NCBI RefSeq assembly: GCF_000515115.1
Contig: NZ_AZXF01000005.1
Coordinates: 62,001-126,000 of the forward strand
Reading direction: 5' to 3'
Length of the DNA: 64,000 bases
Origin: Nocardiopsis sp. CNT312
GTDB taxonomy: Bacteria; Actinomycetota; Actinomycetes; Streptosporangiales; Streptosporangiaceae
The position numbers were made by a program, and so were the translations under genes. The notes below the pieces were generated by a model. That model was not told where the DNA came from. It worked only from the letters and a program-made list of their open reading frames with translations, and did no database searches. Shown here piece after piece: positions 51,948 to 63,908 of this stretch. Numbering within the stretch: the first letter of the stretch is position 1; every line of letters starts with the position of its first letter.

Positions 51948-52873
51948 CGGGTCCACGTGGACTCGACCTCCTGACCGTTGCCGTCGCGGTCTCCGTCGGT
52001 CTCCCCGTCCGGTTCGGCTCCGTCACCGTCGGCCCGGGGCAGCACGCCCTCCTTGGACAGGGCCGAGTCCGACGCCCCGCCCGGGAGCGGCGGACGGCCG
52101 GCCCGGACCTCGCCGGGCACGCCCGACTGGAACTCGGGGTCGCGCGCGGTGAGCACGGGGTTGAGGGAGAGGGTGGCGACCGTGCCGTCCGGCAGCAGCG
52201 CGGGCATGTCGATCGCGTTGTGCCGGGCGTAGGTGCCGGGGCCGGGCAGCGGTGTCGGGTGGTCGCCGCGGATGCGGTCCTCGGAGATCTCCCGCTGGGT
52301 GCGGCGCTTCTTCGTCCGCGCGGTGTGCGCCAGGACCAGTGCTCCCAGGACCGCCGTGATGAGCAGTGCGCCGGTGGCCTCGAAGGCCACGACGTAGCGC
52401 AGCAGCAGTTCGTTGGCGATCCACGGGATGCTGCCCCCCGCGGCGGCCGCGCCCGCGGCGATGCCCACGGGTTCGTCCACGACGATGCGGCCGATGCCGG
52501 TGGCCAGGGCCCCGACGAAGCACAGGGCGACCACGGCGGTGAGGAGGCGCTGCCCGCTGAGCGTCTCCACGAGGGAGTCGGCCGCGCTGACGCCGACGAG
52601 CATCAGCACGAACAGGAACAGCATCAGGACGGCGCCGGTGTAGACGACGATCTGGACGACCATGAGGAACGGCGCCTCGTTGATGCCGTAGAAGACGGCG
52701 AGGCCGACCATGGCCAGGGCCATCGACAGCGCCGAGTGCACGGCCTTGCGGGAGAAGACCACGCCCAGGGCGCCGAGGACGACCAGGGTGCCCAGGATCC
52801 AGAAGGCGACGGCCTCACCCGAGCCGCCGGTACCCGACAGTGCGGGTGCGCTGGTGACGAGGTGGGAGGTCAA
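51944..52873 (-). CDS. nuoJ: NADH-quinone oxidoreductase subunit J
   Basis: The 309-residue membrane subunit has five helices in the first 170 residues ([40 protein letters not shown]) and, as in other actinomycetes, a long soluble C-terminal extension of about 120 residues rich in Asp, Gly and Pro. The start is a rare TTG at 52873 overlapping the nuoI stop (TTGA) with GGAGG eight bases upstream. Confidence 0.92.
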   Translation of the reverse strand: MTSHLVTSAPALSGTGGSGEAVAFWILGTLVVLGALGVVFSRKAVHSALSMALAMVGLAVFYGINEAPFLMVVQIVVYTGAVLMLFLFVLMLVGVSAADSLVETLSGQRLLTAVVALCFVGALATGIGRIVVDEPVGIAAGAAAAGGSIPWIANELLLRYVVAFEATGALLITAVLGALVLAHTARTKKRRTQREISEDRIRGDHPTPLPGPGTYARHNAIDMPALLPDGTVATLSLNPVLTARDPEFQSGVPGEVRAGRPPLPGGASDSALSKEGVLPRADGDGAEPDGETDGDRDGNGQEVESTWTR

Positions 52874-53409
52874 CGTGTGGCCTCCGTCGTCTCCTGCGAA
52901 CCGTGCTGGCCGCGGCCGGTGGCGTAGTAGTCCTCCTCGGTCTCACCGAGGCGCATCGGGTGCGGCGGCGCCTCCATCTCCTCCTTGAGCGGGGCGAGCA
53001 GCTGCTCCTTGGTCCAGATCAGGCTCTGCCTGCTGTCGTCGGCCAGCTCGTACTCGTTGGTCATGGTCAGGGCGCGGGTGGGGCAGGCCTCCACGCACAG
53101 CCCGCACAGGATGCACCTCAGGTAGTTGATCTGGTAGACGCGCCCGTAGCGTTCGCCGGGCGAGTACCTCTCGTCCTCGCTGTTGTCACCGGCCTCGACG
53201 TAGATGGCGTCGGCCGGGCAGGCCCAGGCGCACAGTTCGCACCCGATGCACTTCTCCAGACCGTCGGCCCACCTGTTCAACTGGTGTCGGCCGTGGAAGC
53301 GCGGCGCCGTGGGGCGCTTGACCTCCGGATACTCGACGGTGGGCACCTTCGTGAACATGGTGTGGAAGGTGACACCGAACCCCTTGACCGGGTTGAGCCA
53401 TTCAAGCAC
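52870..53409 (-). CDS. nuoI: NADH-quinone oxidoreductase subunit I
   Basis: The 179-residue ferredoxin-like subunit carries two [4Fe-4S] clusters: [17 protein letters not shown] and [17 protein letters not shown]. These pass electrons toward the quinone site. I chose GTG 53409 (GAGGAGG six bases upstream) over GTG 53424. It overlaps the nuoH stop by eight bases. Confidence 0.95.
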   Translation of the reverse strand: MLEWLNPVKGFGVTFHTMFTKVPTVEYPEVKRPTAPRFHGRHQLNRWADGLEKCIGCELCAWACPADAIYVEAGDNSEDERYSPGERYGRVYQINYLRCILCGLCVEACPTRALTMTNEYELADDSRQSLIWTKEQLLAPLKEEMEAPPHPMRLGETEEDYYATGRGQHGSQETTEATR

Positions 53410-54772
53410 CGTTGACCTCCTCACCCTTCTTGTTGCTTCCGGCCGCGGCCGTGGCCGTCCGCGGCGGTTCGGCGAGCACGCTGCTTCCGTAGTGCGCGGC
53501 CGTACTCGGGGGCACCGGGAAGCCGCCGAAGGCGGCGTCCTCGTGGGCGCGGCGCGCGTTGTGCGCGCGTTCGGCCGCCGCCTCGGCCCGTTCCCTGCGG
53601 GCGTGGCGCAGCCAGGCCCAGAACGCCGCGACGGTGGCCGCGGTGAAGGCCGCGACGACCGCGGTGACGACCACCGGGGAGGCGTCCTCCAGGACGAGCA
53701 TCCGCACGACGGCGACGGCGGTGATCCAGACGAGCTGGACGGGGATGAGCACCTTCCAGCCGAGCTTCATCAACTGGTCGTAGCGGACACGGGGCAGGCT
53801 GCCGCGCGCCCAGATGAACAGGAACATGACGCAGACGAACTTGAGCAGCCACCACAGGGCGGGCCACCAGCCCTCGTTGGCCCCCGGCAGGAGCAGGGCG
53901 ACTCCGGGCGGCGCGAGCCAGCCGCCGAGGAAGAGGGTGACGGACACCGCCGCGACGGTGCACATGTTCACGTACTCGGCGAGGAAGAACATCGTGAACT
54001 TCATGGATCCGTACTCGGTCATGAAGCCGCCGACGATCTCGCCCTCGCCCTCTGCCAGGTCGAAGGGGAGCCGGTTGGTCTCCCCGACCATCGTCACGAG
54101 GTAGATGAGGAACGACGGCGCGAGCAGCACCGCGAACCACAGTCCGCGCTGGGCGTCGACGATCCCGGAGGTGGTGAGCGTGCCGGACATGATGAAGACC
54201 GCCACGAACGACAGCCCCATGGCGATCTCGTAGCTGATCACCTGCGCGGAGGCGCGCAGGCCGCCCAGCAGGGCGTAGGGCGACTGCGAGGCCCATCCGC
54301 CGAGCACGAACCCGTAGACGCCCAGCGCCGCGGTGGCCAGGACCACGAGGGCGGCGATGGGAAGGTCGGTGAGCTGGAGCGGAGTGACGACGCCGAAGAG
54401 GTTCACCTCGGGACCGATCGGGATGACCGAGAACGCGATGAAGGCGGGCACGGCCGCGATCATCGGTGCGGCGATGTAGACGAACCGGTCCACCCCGCGC
54501 GGGATCAGGTCCTCCTTGAGGGAGAGCTTGATCCCGTCGAAGAGCGACTGGAGGAGACCGAAGGGGCCCATGCGGTTGGGCCCGTGCCGCTGCTGCATCC
54601 GGCCCATGACCTTGCGGTCGGCCATGATCATCATCAGCACGCACACCATCAGGAAGACGAAGATCGCCAGCGCCTTGATGGTCGTGATCCACCAGGGGTC
54701 CTGCCCGAAGGCCTCCAGGTGGGCCTCCGAGGCCAGGAGTGCCGCGGGCGGTTCGAGGACGGCGGGGGTCAC
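53402..54772 (-). CDS. nuoH: NADH-quinone oxidoreductase subunit H
   Basis: The 456-residue membrane subunit linking the quinone chamber to the pump arm has [61 protein letters not shown] and [21 protein letters not shown] basic C-terminal extension of about 60 residues ([20 protein letters not shown]) is longer than in proteobacteria. GTG 54772 overlaps nuoG. Confidence 0.95.
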   Translation of the reverse strand: MTPAVLEPPAALLASEAHLEAFGQDPWWITTIKALAIFVFLMVCVLMMIMADRKVMGRMQQRHGPNRMGPFGLLQSLFDGIKLSLKEDLIPRGVDRFVYIAAPMIAAVPAFIAFSVIPIGPEVNLFGVVTPLQLTDLPIAALVVLATAALGVYGFVLGGWASQSPYALLGGLRASAQVISYEIAMGLSFVAVFIMSGTLTTSGIVDAQRGLWFAVLLAPSFLIYLVTMVGETNRLPFDLAEGEGEIVGGFMTEYGSMKFTMFFLAEYVNMCTVAAVSVTLFLGGWLAPPGVALLLPGANEGWWPALWWLLKFVCVMFLFIWARGSLPRVRYDQLMKLGWKVLIPVQLVWITAVAVVRMLVLEDASPVVVTAVVAAFTAATVAAFWAWLRHARRERAEAAAERAHNARRAHEDAAFGGFPVPPSTAAHYGSSVLAEPPRTATAAAGSNKKGEEVNGA

Positions 54773-57231
54773 GACTGCCTCCCGGTGTCGGTGGTGTTCG
54801 GGGACACGACGACCGTCTCCCCCGCGCGCCCGCCGAGGTCGCGCGGCACGTCGCAGCCGTCGGCGTTGGCGGGCAGCCACACGGTCCGGTCGGCGATGTC
54901 GGTGACGATGACGGGCACGGTCACGGAGCCGCGGGTGCCGGTGACGCGGAGCTCTCCGCCGTCGGGGACCCCGATCTCGGCGGCCGTGGCGCGGGAGAGG
55001 TGGGCGCGGGCCCGGCGGGCCGTGCCGGCCAGGAACGGCTCGCCGTCCTCCATCCGGCCGGTGCCCAGCAGTTGGCGCCAGGTCGACAGAAGCGCCTGGC
55101 CCGGTCCGGGTTCGAGGACCGGCGCGGGGCGGACCGCGGGCTCCCTGTGCCGCCGACCGGTCCACGCGCCCAGTTCGAGCAGTTCCCGGTAGGCGCTGGC
55201 GGCGTCGGGCAGGCCCAGGTGGACGTCCATCGCGTCGGCGACCGCCGCGAGCACCCGCAGGTCGGACAGGGCACCGGGCACCTTGAGCGCGTCGCCGAAG
55301 GGCCGGTGGCGGCCCTCCCAGTTGACGAAGGTGCCGGACTTCTCGGCGACCGCGGCGACCGGCAGCACCACGTCGGCGCGGTCGGTGACCTCGCTGGCCC
55401 GCAGTTCGAGGCTGACGATGAACGGGACCCTGGCCAGCGCGGCGCGCGCGGCCTCGGGGTCGGGCAGGTCGTCGAGCTCCACCCCGGCGATGACCAGGGC
55501 GTCGAGCTCTCCCGCCGCGGCGGCCTCGATGATCGCGGAGGTGTCGCGGCCCGGCCGTTCCGGCAGCGCGGACGTGTTCCACGCGCGCGCCACCTCGGCG
55601 CGTGCCTCGGGGTCGGCCACGGGGCGTCCGCCCGGCAGCAGTCCGGGCAGCGCCCCGGCGTCGACCGCCCCGCGCTCGCCGGCGCGGCGCGGCACCCACA
55701 CCAGGCGCGCCCCGGTCCGGTGGGCCAGGGCCAGGGCGGCGGTCAGGGCACCGGGGACGGCGGCGAGCCGTTCGCCGACGACGAGGACCGCCCCGTCGCG
55801 GTTCATCTGCTCGGCCGTCTCGGGGCTCTCGGTCTCCAGGGCGTTGAGGACGCGCGCCTCGTCGCCGGGCAGCGAGCGGACGAGCGTGCCGTGGGTCTTG
55901 GCCAGCCCCAGGGTGCTGTGCGAGGCGAGGGCGAAGACGCGGGTGCCGTTCCTGCGGTAGCCCTTGCGCAGCCGCAGGAACATGCTCGGGGACTCGTCCT
56001 CGGGCTCGATCCCGGCCAGGAGCACGGCGGGCGCCTGCTCCAGCGCGGTGAAGTCCACCCCGACGGGGGTCCCCGCCACGCGCGCGGCCAGGAAGTCGGC
56101 CTCCTCCTCGGAGTGGGCGCGGGCGCGGGCGTCCACGTCGTTGGTGCCCAGGGCTAGGCGGGCGAACTTGGCGTAGGCGTAGGCGTCCTCGTAGGTGAGG
56201 CGGCCGCCTACCAGAACGCCGACCCTGCCGCGCGCCGCGGCCAGGCCGCGCGCTGCCAGGCCCACGGCCTCGGGCCAGGAGGCCGTCTCCAGGGCCCGGG
56301 AGTCCTCGTCACGGACCAGCGGCCGGGTGAGCCGGTCGGCCTGGGTGGCGTAGGTGAACGCCCACCGGCCCTTGTCGCAGTTCCACTCCTCGTTGACCTG
56401 CGGGTCGTCCCCGGCGAGGCGTCGGGTGACCTTGCCGCGCCGGTGGTCGGTGCGCTGGGCGCAGCCGCCCGCGCAGTGCTCGCACACGCTGGGTGTGGAG
56501 ACCAGGTCGAAGGGGCGTGAGCGGAAGCGGTAGGCGGCACCGGTGAGCGCGCCGACCGGGCAGATCTGCACGGTGTTGCCGGAGAAGTAGGAGTCGAAGG
56601 CCTCCCCCTCGGCGATGCCGACCTGCTCCTGCGCGCCGCGCTCCATGAGCTCGATGAGCGGGTCCCCGGCGATCTGCGCGGCGAAGCGGGTGCAGCGGGC
56701 GCACTGAATGCAGCGCTCGCGGTCGAGCAGCACCTCGCTGGAGAGCGCGATCGGCTTGGGGAAGGTGCGTTTGACGTCGACGAAGCGGGTCTCGCCCTGC
56801 CCGTTGGACATCGCCTGGTTCTGGAGGGGGCACTCGCCGCCCTTGTCGCAGACCGGGCAGTCCAGCGGGTGGTTGATCAGGAGGAACTCCATGATGCCGC
56901 GCTGGGCCTTCTCCGCCACCTCGGAGGTGAGGTGGGTCCTGACCACCATGCCCTCCATGACGGTGATGGTGCAGGAGGCCTGCGGTTTGGGCATCCCCCG
57001 GCCGTTGCCCATGTCGGGGATCTCCACCAGGCACTGGCGGCAGGCCCCGACGGGGTCGAGCAGCGGGTGGTCGCAGAACCGCGGGATCTGGATGCCCAGC
57101 AGTTCGGCGGCCCGGATCAGCAGCGTGCCCTTGGGCACCCGGATCTCGAATCCGTCGATAGTGACGGTGACCAGGTCCTCCGGTGGCGGGGCCGGGGCCG
57201 CCCCACCGGAGGAGTTGGACGTGACGGTCAC
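54769..57231 (-). CDS. nuoG: NADH-quinone oxidoreductase subunit G
   Basis: The 820-residue peripheral-arm subunit has an N-terminal [2Fe-2S] domain ([20 protein letters not shown]), the His/Cys cluster site ([20 protein letters not shown]), a [4Fe-4S] pair region ([10 protein letters not shown]) and an extra cluster site [10 protein letters not shown] with a distant Cys (N7-type), followed by a molybdopterin-oxidoreductase-like domain. GTG 57231 overlaps nuoF by four bases. Confidence 0.95.
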   Translation of the reverse strand: MTVTSNSSGGAAPAPPPEDLVTVTIDGFEIRVPKGTLLIRAAELLGIQIPRFCDHPLLDPVGACRQCLVEIPDMGNGRGMPKPQASCTITVMEGMVVRTHLTSEVAEKAQRGIMEFLLINHPLDCPVCDKGGECPLQNQAMSNGQGETRFVDVKRTFPKPIALSSEVLLDRERCIQCARCTRFAAQIAGDPLIELMERGAQEQVGIAEGEAFDSYFSGNTVQICPVGALTGAAYRFRSRPFDLVSTPSVCEHCAGGCAQRTDHRRGKVTRRLAGDDPQVNEEWNCDKGRWAFTYATQADRLTRPLVRDEDSRALETASWPEAVGLAARGLAAARGRVGVLVGGRLTYEDAYAYAKFARLALGTNDVDARARAHSEEEADFLAARVAGTPVGVDFTALEQAPAVLLAGIEPEDESPSMFLRLRKGYRRNGTRVFALASHSTLGLAKTHGTLVRSLPGDEARVLNALETESPETAEQMNRDGAVLVVGERLAAVPGALTAALALAHRTGARLVWVPRRAGERGAVDAGALPGLLPGGRPVADPEARAEVARAWNTSALPERPGRDTSAIIEAAAAGELDALVIAGVELDDLPDPEAARAALARVPFIVSLELRASEVTDRADVVLPVAAVAEKSGTFVNWEGRHRPFGDALKVPGALSDLRVLAAVADAMDVHLGLPDAASAYRELLELGAWTGRRHREPAVRPAPVLEPGPGQALLSTWRQLLGTGRMEDGEPFLAGTARRARAHLSRATAAEIGVPDGGELRVTGTRGSVTVPVIVTDIADRTVWLPANADGCDVPRDLGGRAGETVVVSPNTTDTGRQS

Positions 57232-58553
57232 TGGTTCCCTCCCCTTTCCTTCTGGGTCGGCCGGTCCCCCCAGAGGGTGGCCTTGGAGTGGTCGAAGGGG
57301 CAGCCGCCCTTCTCCACGTGGTCGATGTACTCCTGTCGGAAGTACTTGATGGAGGACATGACCGGGCTGGTCGCGCCGTCGCCGAGGGCGCAGAAGGACC
57401 GGCCGAGCAGGTTGTCGCAGATGTCCAGGAGCTTGTCGAGGTCGGCCTCGGTGCCCTCGCCGCGCTCCAGGCGGTCCAGGACCTGGACCATCCAGAAGTT
57501 GCCCTCGCGGCAGGGTGTGCACTTGCCGCAGGACTCGTGGGCGTAGAAGGCGATCCAGCGGCCGACGGCCCGGACCACGCAGGTGGTCTCGTCGAAGATC
57601 TGGAGGGCGCGGGTGCCGAGCATGGACCCGGCTGCGCCCACCGACTCGAAGTCGAGCGGGGTGTCGAGGTGCTCCTCGGTGAAGATCGGCGTGGAGGAGC
57701 CGCCCGGGGTCCAGAACTTGAGCCGGTGCCCGGCGCGAATCCCGCCCGCCATGTCGAGGAGTTCGCGCAGGGTGATGCCGAGCGGCGCCTCGTACTGGCC
57801 CGGGTTCGTGACGTGCCCGGACAGGGAGAAGAAGCCGAACCCGGCGGACTTCTCGGTGCCCATGGACGTGAACCACTCGGCGCCGTTGGCGACGATGCCC
57901 GGGACGCTGGCGATGGACTCGACGTTGTTGACCACGGTCGGTGAGGCGTAGAGCCCGGCGACCGCGGGGAAGGGCGGTTTGAGGCGGGGCTGGCCCCGGT
58001 AGCCCTCCAGGGAGTCCAGCAGGGCCGTCTCCTCGCCGCAGATGTAGGCGCCCGCTCCGGCGTGCACGACGACGTCGAGGTCGAAGCCGGTGCCCAGGAT
58101 GTTCCTGCCGAGCAGTCCGGCCTCGTAGGCCTCGGCGACGGCCCGGCGCAGGCGACGGATGACGTGGACGACCTCACCGCGCACGTAGATGAACGCCTGG
58201 CTGGACCTGATCGCGTAGGAGGCGATCGCCACCCCCTCCACCAGCAAGTGCGGGTTGGCGAGCATGAGCGGGATGTCCTTGCAGGTCCCCGGCTCGGACT
58301 CGTCGGCGTTGACGACGAGATAGCGGGGATTGGGGTTGTCGGCCGGGAGGAAGCCCCACTTCATCCCGGTGGGGAACCCGGCGCCGCCGCGGCCGCGCAG
58401 TCCGGACTGCTTCACCGCGTCGACGATGGCGTCGGGCTCCATGGCCAGCGCCTTGCGCAGGGCGTCGTACCCGCCGGTGGCCCGGTAGCCCTCGTAGGTG
58501 TAGGAGTCGGGCCGGTCCCAGTGCTCGGACAGGATCGGGGTCAGGGTGGTCAC
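57228..58553 (-). CDS. nuoF: NADH-quinone oxidoreductase subunit F
   Basis: The 441-residue NADH-oxidising flavoprotein has the NADH site [20 protein letters not shown], the FMN site [20 protein letters not shown] and the [4Fe-4S] site [12 protein letters not shown] with a later Cys in [15 protein letters not shown] 58553 overlaps the nuoE stop. Confidence 0.96.
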   Translation of the reverse strand: MTTLTPILSEHWDRPDSYTYEGYRATGGYDALRKALAMEPDAIVDAVKQSGLRGRGGAGFPTGMKWGFLPADNPNPRYLVVNADESEPGTCKDIPLMLANPHLLVEGVAIASYAIRSSQAFIYVRGEVVHVIRRLRRAVAEAYEAGLLGRNILGTGFDLDVVVHAGAGAYICGEETALLDSLEGYRGQPRLKPPFPAVAGLYASPTVVNNVESIASVPGIVANGAEWFTSMGTEKSAGFGFFSLSGHVTNPGQYEAPLGITLRELLDMAGGIRAGHRLKFWTPGGSSTPIFTEEHLDTPLDFESVGAAGSMLGTRALQIFDETTCVVRAVGRWIAFYAHESCGKCTPCREGNFWMVQVLDRLERGEGTEADLDKLLDICDNLLGRSFCALGDGATSPVMSSIKYFRQEYIDHVEKGGCPFDHSKATLWGDRPTQKERGGNQ

Positions 58554-59296
58554 TGGTTCCCCTCCTCGCTCTGTGCGGTGTCGGGAGTGGGAAGGTGCGC
58601 CGGATCGGGCGCGGTCCAGCCGCGTTCACGGGCGAGCTTCAACCCGGCCAGGGACGGCTCGGCCGCCTGGACGCCCTCGCCGGCGCGGCCGTCCTCGAAC
58701 CCGGCCAGCACCCGCGAGGCCTGCTTCCAGGTGCACAGGCTGTCGGGGCCGCGTGTGGGGGCGACGTCCCTGCCCAGCCGCAGGTCGTCGACCAGCCGTT
58801 TGGCGCTCTCGGGCGTCTGGTTGTCGAAGAACTCCCAGTTGACCATCACGACGGGCGCGAAGTCACAGGCCGCGTTGCACTCGACGTGCTCCAGCGTGAC
58901 CTTGCCGTCCTCGGTCGTCTCGTTGTTGCCCACGTCCAGGTGCTCCTTGAGGGCGGAGAAGATCTCGTCGCCGCCCATCACCGCACACAGGGTGTTGGTG
59001 CACACGCCCACCTGGTAGTCGCCGCCGGGGCGGCGCCGGTACATGGTGTAGAAGGTGGCCACCGCGTTCACCTCGGCGAGGGTGATGCCGAGCTGGTCCG
59101 CGCAGAAGCGCATCCCGGCCCGGCTGACGTGCCCCTCCTCGGCCTGGACCAGGTGCAGCAGCGGCAGCAGGGCCGAGCGCTCCTTGGGGTAGCGGCTGAT
59201 CAGCTCCTTGGCGTCCTGTTCCAGACGCGCGGCCACCTCGTCGGGGAACCGGTCGGGTCCGCTCTCCCCGCTGCCGGGTGTGTTGTGCTCGGTCAC
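58550..59296 (-). CDS. nuoE: NADH-quinone oxidoreductase subunit E
   Basis: The 248-residue thioredoxin-like [2Fe-2S] subunit has cluster ligands in [14 protein letters not shown] and [15 protein letters not shown]. The C-terminal 70 residues form an actinomycete-style extension without known function. GTG 59296 overlaps nuoD by four bases. Confidence 0.95.
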   Translation of the reverse strand: MTEHNTPGSGESGPDRFPDEVAARLEQDAKELISRYPKERSALLPLLHLVQAEEGHVSRAGMRFCADQLGITLAEVNAVATFYTMYRRRPGGDYQVGVCTNTLCAVMGGDEIFSALKEHLDVGNNETTEDGKVTLEHVECNAACDFAPVVMVNWEFFDNQTPESAKRLVDDLRLGRDVAPTRGPDSLCTWKQASRVLAGFEDGRAGEGVQAAEPSLAGLKLARERGWTAPDPAHLPTPDTAQSEEGNQ

Positions 59297-60588
59297 CGGT
59301 CCACGCCTCCCATCACCGGGTCGATACTGGCCACGGCCGCGACGACGTCCGCCACGGTTCCGCCCTCGCACATGGCGGCGACGGCCTGCAGGTGCGTGAA
59401 CGAGGGGTCGCGGAAGTGCACGCGGTAGGGGCGGGTGCCCCCGTCGCTGACCGCGTAGCACCCGAGTTCGCCCTTGGCGCTCTCGACGGCCGCGTACGCC
59501 TGGCCCGCGGGCACCCGGAAGCCCTCGGTGACCAGCTTGAAGTGGTGGATGAGCGCCTCCATGGAGCCGCTCATGATGTGTGCGATGTGGTCCGGGGAGT
59601 TGCCCATCCCGTCGGGGCCCAGCGCCAGCTTGGCGGGCCACCCGATCTTGGCGTCCTCGATCATCACCGGGCCGGGGGCGAGCTTGTCCAGGCACTGCTC
59701 GACGATCTTCAGGCTCTCCTCCATCTCGGCGATGCGCACGCGGTAGCGCGCGTACACGTCGCCGCCGTCGGAGACCGGCACGTCGAACTCGTAGCCCTCG
59801 TACCCGCAGTAGGGCTTGGCCTTGCGCAGGTCCCAGGCCAGGCCGGAGGCGCGCAGCAGCGGCCCGGTCACGCCCAGGGCCATGCAGCCGGGCAGGTTGA
59901 GATAGGCCACGTCCTTGGTGCGCGCCAGGTAGACGGGGTTCTCGTCCAGAAGCTTGCGCATGGTGGTGATGCGTTTGGGCATCTCCTTGAGCAGCTCCCG
60001 GACCTTGCCGACGGTGCCGGGCGGCAGGTCCTGGGCCACGCCGCCGGGGCGGACGTAGGCGTGGTTCATCCGCAGGCCGGTGACGAGCTCGAAGATGTCG
60101 AGGATCATCTCGCGCTCGCGGAAGCCGTTGGTCATGACCGTGGTCGCGCCGAGCTCCATACCGAAGGTGGCCATCGCGACGAAGTGCGAGGCCATGCGGT
60201 TGAGCTCCATCAGCATCACGCGGATGACGCTGGCCCGTTCGGGGATGCGGTCGTCGATGCCGAGCAGCTTCTCCACGGACAGGCAGTACGCCGCCTCGTT
60301 GAACAGCGGCGTCAGGTAGTCCATCCGGGTGACGAACGTGGTGCCCTGCGTCCACGTCCGGTACTCCAGGTTCTTCTCGATCCCGGTGTGCAGGTAGCCG
60401 ATGCCGACCCGGGCCTCGGTGACGGTCTCGCCGTCCAGGGTCAGGATCAGCCGCAGGACGCCGTGTGTGGACGGGTGCTGGGGCCCCATGTTGACGACGA
60501 GGCGTTCGGCGCTCGTGGCCTGCGCCTTCTCGATAACCTCGTCCCAGTCCCCGCCGGAGGCGTCGATGTAGTCCTCGGTGACGGTCAT
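59293..60588 (-). CDS. nuoD: NADH-quinone oxidoreductase subunit D
   Basis: The 431-residue 49-kDa-type subunit lining the quinone cavity has [20 protein letters not shown] (quinone-site His), [30 protein letters not shown] and the C-terminal [20 protein letters not shown] 60588 has GGGAGG upstream. Seen intact. Confidence 0.96.
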   Translation of the reverse strand: MTVTEDYIDASGGDWDEVIEKAQATSAERLVVNMGPQHPSTHGVLRLILTLDGETVTEARVGIGYLHTGIEKNLEYRTWTQGTTFVTRMDYLTPLFNEAAYCLSVEKLLGIDDRIPERASVIRVMLMELNRMASHFVAMATFGMELGATTVMTNGFREREMILDIFELVTGLRMNHAYVRPGGVAQDLPPGTVGKVRELLKEMPKRITTMRKLLDENPVYLARTKDVAYLNLPGCMALGVTGPLLRASGLAWDLRKAKPYCGYEGYEFDVPVSDGGDVYARYRVRIAEMEESLKIVEQCLDKLAPGPVMIEDAKIGWPAKLALGPDGMGNSPDHIAHIMSGSMEALIHHFKLVTEGFRVPAGQAYAAVESAKGELGCYAVSDGGTRPYRVHFRDPSFTHLQAVAAMCEGGTVADVVAAVASIDPVMGGVDR

Positions 60589-60631
60589 GCCGTCCCTCCC
60601 TCTTGCGCGCGGCGCGTCACGGTCCGGTGGC

Positions 60632-61375
60632 TCACTGGTAGGACCTCCGCTCGTCCGGCGGGGGCACGGTCGCCCCCCGGTACTCGACCGGGACACCACC
60701 CAGCGGGTAGTCCTTGCGCTGGGGGTGGCCGTGCCAGTCGTCGGGCATCTGGATCCGGGTCAGGGCCGGGTGCCCATCGAAGACGATCCCGAAGAAGTCC
60801 CAGGCCTCGCGTTCGTGCCAGTCGTTGGTCGGGTAGACGGAGACGATCGAGGGCACGTGCGGGTCGGCGTCGGGGCAGGCGGTCTCGACGCGGATCTCGC
60901 TGTTGTGCGTGATGGAGCGGAAGTGGTAGACGGCGTGCAGCTCCCGGCCGGTGTCGTCGGGGAAGTGGACGCCGGCCACTCCGGTGCACAGCTCGTAGCG
61001 CAGTGCGGGGTCGTCGCGCAGGACCCGGGCGACGGCGGTGAGCGCCTCGCGTCGCACGTGGAAGGTGATCTCCCCCCGGTCGACGGCGACCCGCTCCACC
61101 GAGGACTCATCGCCGGTCGCACCGAGGGCGGCCTCCAGTGCGTCGGCGACCCGGTCGAAGTCGGCGGTGCGCGGGTCGTCGGGATCGGTGAAGGGCCGCG
61201 TGCTCGCCAGCGGCGCGCGTTCGCGGACCCGGAGCCCGCCGTAGCCGGAGGTGTCGCCGGTCGTCGCGGTGCCGAACATGCCGGTCCGTTTGACGGGGGC
61301 GGCCAGGCGCTCGCGGCCCCGCAGTTCCGGGAGGTGCTCCGTGTCCGGGCGGTCGGCCTCGTTGTCGGTGCTCAT
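60632..61375 (-). CDS. nuoC: NADH-quinone oxidoreductase subunit C
   Basis: The 247-residue 30-kDa-type subunit has [40 protein letters not shown] and the closing [20 protein letters not shown]. An N-terminal extension of about 85 residues is usual for actinomycetes. ATG 61375 has AAGGAC inside the nuoB end. Confidence 0.95.
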   Translation of the reverse strand: MSTDNEADRPDTEHLPELRGRERLAAPVKRTGMFGTATTGDTSGYGGLRVRERAPLASTRPFTDPDDPRTADFDRVADALEAALGATGDESSVERVAVDRGEITFHVRREALTAVARVLRDDPALRYELCTGVAGVHFPDDTGRELHAVYHFRSITHNSEIRVETACPDADPHVPSIVSVYPTNDWHEREAWDFFGIVFDGHPALTRIQMPDDWHGHPQRKDYPLGGVPVEYRGATVPPPDERRSYQ

Positions 61376-61380
61376 ATTCG

Positions 61381-61926
61381 TCAGTCCTTGGTCACCAGCG
61401 GCAGCGAACTGCGGAGCATGCGCTCCTCGGTCTCCTCGATCTCCCGCTCCCGGTGCACGCCGAGCTTGGTGTTCTGCACCTTGTCGTGCAGCTTGAGCAC
61501 GGCGTCCAGGAACATCTCCGGCCGGGGCGGGCAGCCGGGCAGGTACATGTCGACGGGGACGATGTGGTCCACGCCCTGGACGATCGCGTAGTTGTTGAAC
61601 ATGCCGCCGCTGGAGGCGCACACGCCCATGGCGATGACCCACTTGGGTTCGGGCATCTGGTCGTAGATCTGGCGCAGGACGGGTGCCATCTTCTGGCTGA
61701 CCCGGCCGGCGACGACCATGAGGTCGGCCTGTCGGGGGGTGGCACCGAACTTCTCCATGCCGAAACGGGCCAGGTCGTAGTGGGGGCCGCCCACGGACAT
61801 CATCTCGATGGCACAGCAGGCCAGGCCGAACGTGGCGGGCCACATCGAACTCTTGCGGGCGAGCCCGACGACCTGTTCCACGGTGGTCAGGATGACGCCG
61901 CTCGGCAGTTTCTCTTCGAGTCCCAT
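61381..61926 (-). CDS. nuoB: NADH-quinone oxidoreductase subunit B
   Basis: The 181-residue subunit holding cluster N2 has the tandem cysteine [30 protein letters not shown] and [14 protein letters not shown]. These four cysteines are complete. It is five bases from nuoC. Confidence 0.96.
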   Translation of the reverse strand: MGLEEKLPSGVILTTVEQVVGLARKSSMWPATFGLACCAIEMMSVGGPHYDLARFGMEKFGATPRQADLMVVAGRVSQKMAPVLRQIYDQMPEPKWVIAMGVCASSGGMFNNYAIVQGVDHIVPVDMYLPGCPPRPEMFLDAVLKLHDKVQNTKLGVHREREIEETEERMLRSSLPLVTKD

Positions 61927-61978
61927 CAGCGACGGACCTCCTCGGTGCGCGGGGTTGTGGTGCGGGGCGGCTGCGGGG

Positions 61979-62338
61979 TCAGTCCCATTCGAGCCCCCCG
62001 CGGCGCCACTCGTAGGCGTAGGCGATGGAGACGTTCACCAGGAAGAGGACGATCGCGACCAGTCCGAACCAGCCCAGGGCGTCGAAGTGCACGGCCCAGG
62101 GGATGAGGAAGATGATCTCGATGTCGAAGACGATGAACATCATGGCCGTCATGTAGTACTTGACCGTGAACCGGCCGCCGCCCGCCGGTTGCGGGGTGGG
62201 TTCGATGCCGCACTCGTAGGCCTGCATCTTGGCCCGGTTGTAGCGCTTGGGGCCGATGACCGCCCCAACCACCATCGACACCACGACGAACGCGGCGCCG
62301 ATCCCGCCAAGCACGAAGAGCGGTGTGTAGAGCTCCAT
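61979..62338 (-). CDS. nuoA: NADH-quinone oxidoreductase subunit A
   Basis: The 119-residue three-helix membrane subunit has the conserved loop [20 protein letters not shown] (Cys/Glu) and [16 protein letters not shown]. First gene of the 14-gene operon. A Rex-like operator lies about 40 bases upstream. Confidence 0.95.
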   Translation of the reverse strand: MELYTPLFVLGGIGAAFVVVSMVVGAVIGPKRYNRAKMQAYECGIEPTPQPAGGGRFTVKYYMTAMMFIVFDIEIIFLIPWAVHFDALGWFGLVAIVLFLVNVSIAYAYEWRRGGLEWD

Positions 62339-62376
62339 CCGTCACTTTCCTTCTGGCTGGTCGGGAAGTCCGTGGC

Positions 62377-62394
62377 TTGTGATTGCTTTCACTA
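62377..62394. promoter_or_regulatory. Rex operator-like site upstream of nuoA
   Basis: TTGTGATTGCTTTCACTA matches the actinomycete Rex consensus TTGTGAA-N4-TTCACAA at 12 of 14 fixed positions. Rex represses respiratory genes when NADH is low relative to NAD+ and releases DNA as NADH rises; the Streptomyces nuo operon is a known target. Position just upstream of nuoA suits repression. Confidence 0.78.
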
Positions 62395-62466
62395 GCGAGG
62401 GCCCATCTCGTGTCCCGGCCGTCGAGACGGCCGACTCGTGTCCTTCCAGTGCCGTCCGGCCCCGCT

Positions 62467-63771
62467 CTAGGCGGCGGGGGCGATGCGCGACAGGCCGTTG
62501 ATGACCCGGTCCATGGCGTCGCCCTGGGTCGGTTCGGTGAGGTTGGCGAGCATCTTCAGCGCGAACTTCATGAGCGTGCGCTGGCGCAGGCCGTAACGGG
62601 TCGCGTACTTCATGAACTCGGGCTGTCCGAGGAGCTTCACGAAGTAGCGCCCGAGCGTGTAGTAGCCGCCGTAGGCGTCGGCGAGCACGTCGGGGTAGCG
62701 CAGCAGGGCGCGTTCACGGGTCTGCTGGGTGGTGCGGCCGTGCGCCTGGACGATCACGTCGGCGGCGATGTGGCCGGCCTCCATGGCGTAGGCGATGCCC
62801 TCGCCGTTGAAGGGGTTGACCATGCCTCCGGCGTCGCCCACGAGCATGAGCCCGCGCGAGTAGTGGGGGACCCGGTTGAACCCCATGGGCAGGGCGGCAC
62901 CGCGGATGGCGCCCCGCTGGTTGCCCTCGGTGAAGCCCCACTCCTCGGGCATGCTCTCGGTCCACCGGCGCAGGAGCTTGCGGTAGTCGACGTCCTGGAA
63001 GGAGGCTGTGGAGTTGAGGATGCCCAGGCCGATGTTGCAGGTGCCGTCGCCAACGCCGAAGACCCAGCCGTACCCGGGGAGGAGGACGTCCTTATCCCCG
63101 CTGCGGTCCCACAACTCCAGCCAGGACTCCAGGTAGTCGTCGTCGTGGCGGGGGCTCTCGAAGTAGGTGCGCACGGCCACGCCCATCGGGCGGTCGTCGC
63201 GCTTGCGGATGCCCATGGCCACGGACAGCCGGGAGGAGTTGCCGTCGGCGGCGACCACGAGCGGCGCACGGAAGAGCAGGGGTTCGCGGTCGGCGTCCTT
63301 GGCGTGCACGCCGACGATGCGGTTGCTGCGCTCGTCCATGAGGGGGCCGGTGACGGTGGTGCGCTCCAGCAGCTTGGCCCCGGCGGAGACCGCGCGGTCG
63401 ACCAGGATCTGGTCGAAGTCGTAGCGGGTGCGGACCAGGCCGAACCCGGGGTAGGCCGCGAGGTCGGGCCACGGCAGGTCCATGCGGACCCCTGCCCCGA
63501 TGATGCGCAGTCCGTGGTTCTTGACCCACCCCTCGTCCTCGAAGCCGATGCCCATGGCCGTGAGCTGCTTCACGGCGCGGGGGGTCAGTCCGTCTCCGCA
63601 GACCTTCTCGCGGGGGAAGGAGGTCTTCTCCAGGAGGAGGACGTCCAGTCCGGACTGGGCAAGGTAGTAGGCGGTCGTGGAGCCCGAGGGGCCGGCGCCG
63701 ACGACGATGACGTCGGCGTCGTACTCGGTCCGCTCCCGGCCTCTAGGGGAGGAGGTGGCTGTCTCGCTCAC
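62467..63771 (-). CDS. Geranylgeranyl-reductase-family FAD protein (menaquinone reductase type)
   Basis: The 434-residue flavoprotein has the N-terminal FAD site DVIVVGAGPSGSTTAYYLAQ, CGDGLTPRAVKQLTAMGI and the second FAD motif GLMLVGDAGGMVNPFNGEGI. YAMEAGHIAADVIVQ follows. Relatives in actinomycetes (MenJ type) saturate one double bond of the menaquinone side chain, consistent with position directly upstream of nuoA and in the same direction. GTG 63771. The specific substrate is inferred from context. Confidence 0.88.
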   Translation of the reverse strand: MSETATSSPRGRERTEYDADVIVVGAGPSGSTTAYYLAQSGLDVLLLEKTSFPREKVCGDGLTPRAVKQLTAMGIGFEDEGWVKNHGLRIIGAGVRMDLPWPDLAAYPGFGLVRTRYDFDQILVDRAVSAGAKLLERTTVTGPLMDERSNRIVGVHAKDADREPLLFRAPLVVAADGNSSRLSVAMGIRKRDDRPMGVAVRTYFESPRHDDDYLESWLELWDRSGDKDVLLPGYGWVFGVGDGTCNIGLGILNSTASFQDVDYRKLLRRWTESMPEEWGFTEGNQRGAIRGAALPMGFNRVPHYSRGLMLVGDAGGMVNPFNGEGIAYAMEAGHIAADVIVQAHGRTTQQTRERALLRYPDVLADAYGGYYTLGRYFVKLLGQPEFMKYATRYGLRQRTLMKFALKMLANLTEPTQGDAMDRVINGLSRIAPAA

Positions 63772-63866
63772 GGGTGGGGTCCTCGACTACTCGCGCGGTG
63801 CGCCGCGGCGGGCCCGGTGCGGGTTCGGCCTGCTCACGGCGTGGATCGTACGAAGCCCACCCCGTC

Positions 63867-63882
63867 CAAAATGTCCATTTTG
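63867..63882. promoter_or_regulatory. Palindrome CAAAATG-TC-CATTTTG upstream of the reductase
   Basis: A perfect 7-bp inverted repeat with two-base spacer lies about 95 bases upstream of the reductase start, in a local AT-rich patch, 26 bases from the Rex site. It is operator-like and possibly near the promoter; no known regulator is assigned. Confidence 0.5.
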
Positions 63883-63908
63883 TGGACTGTGGGATGAACC
63901 TCGCACCC

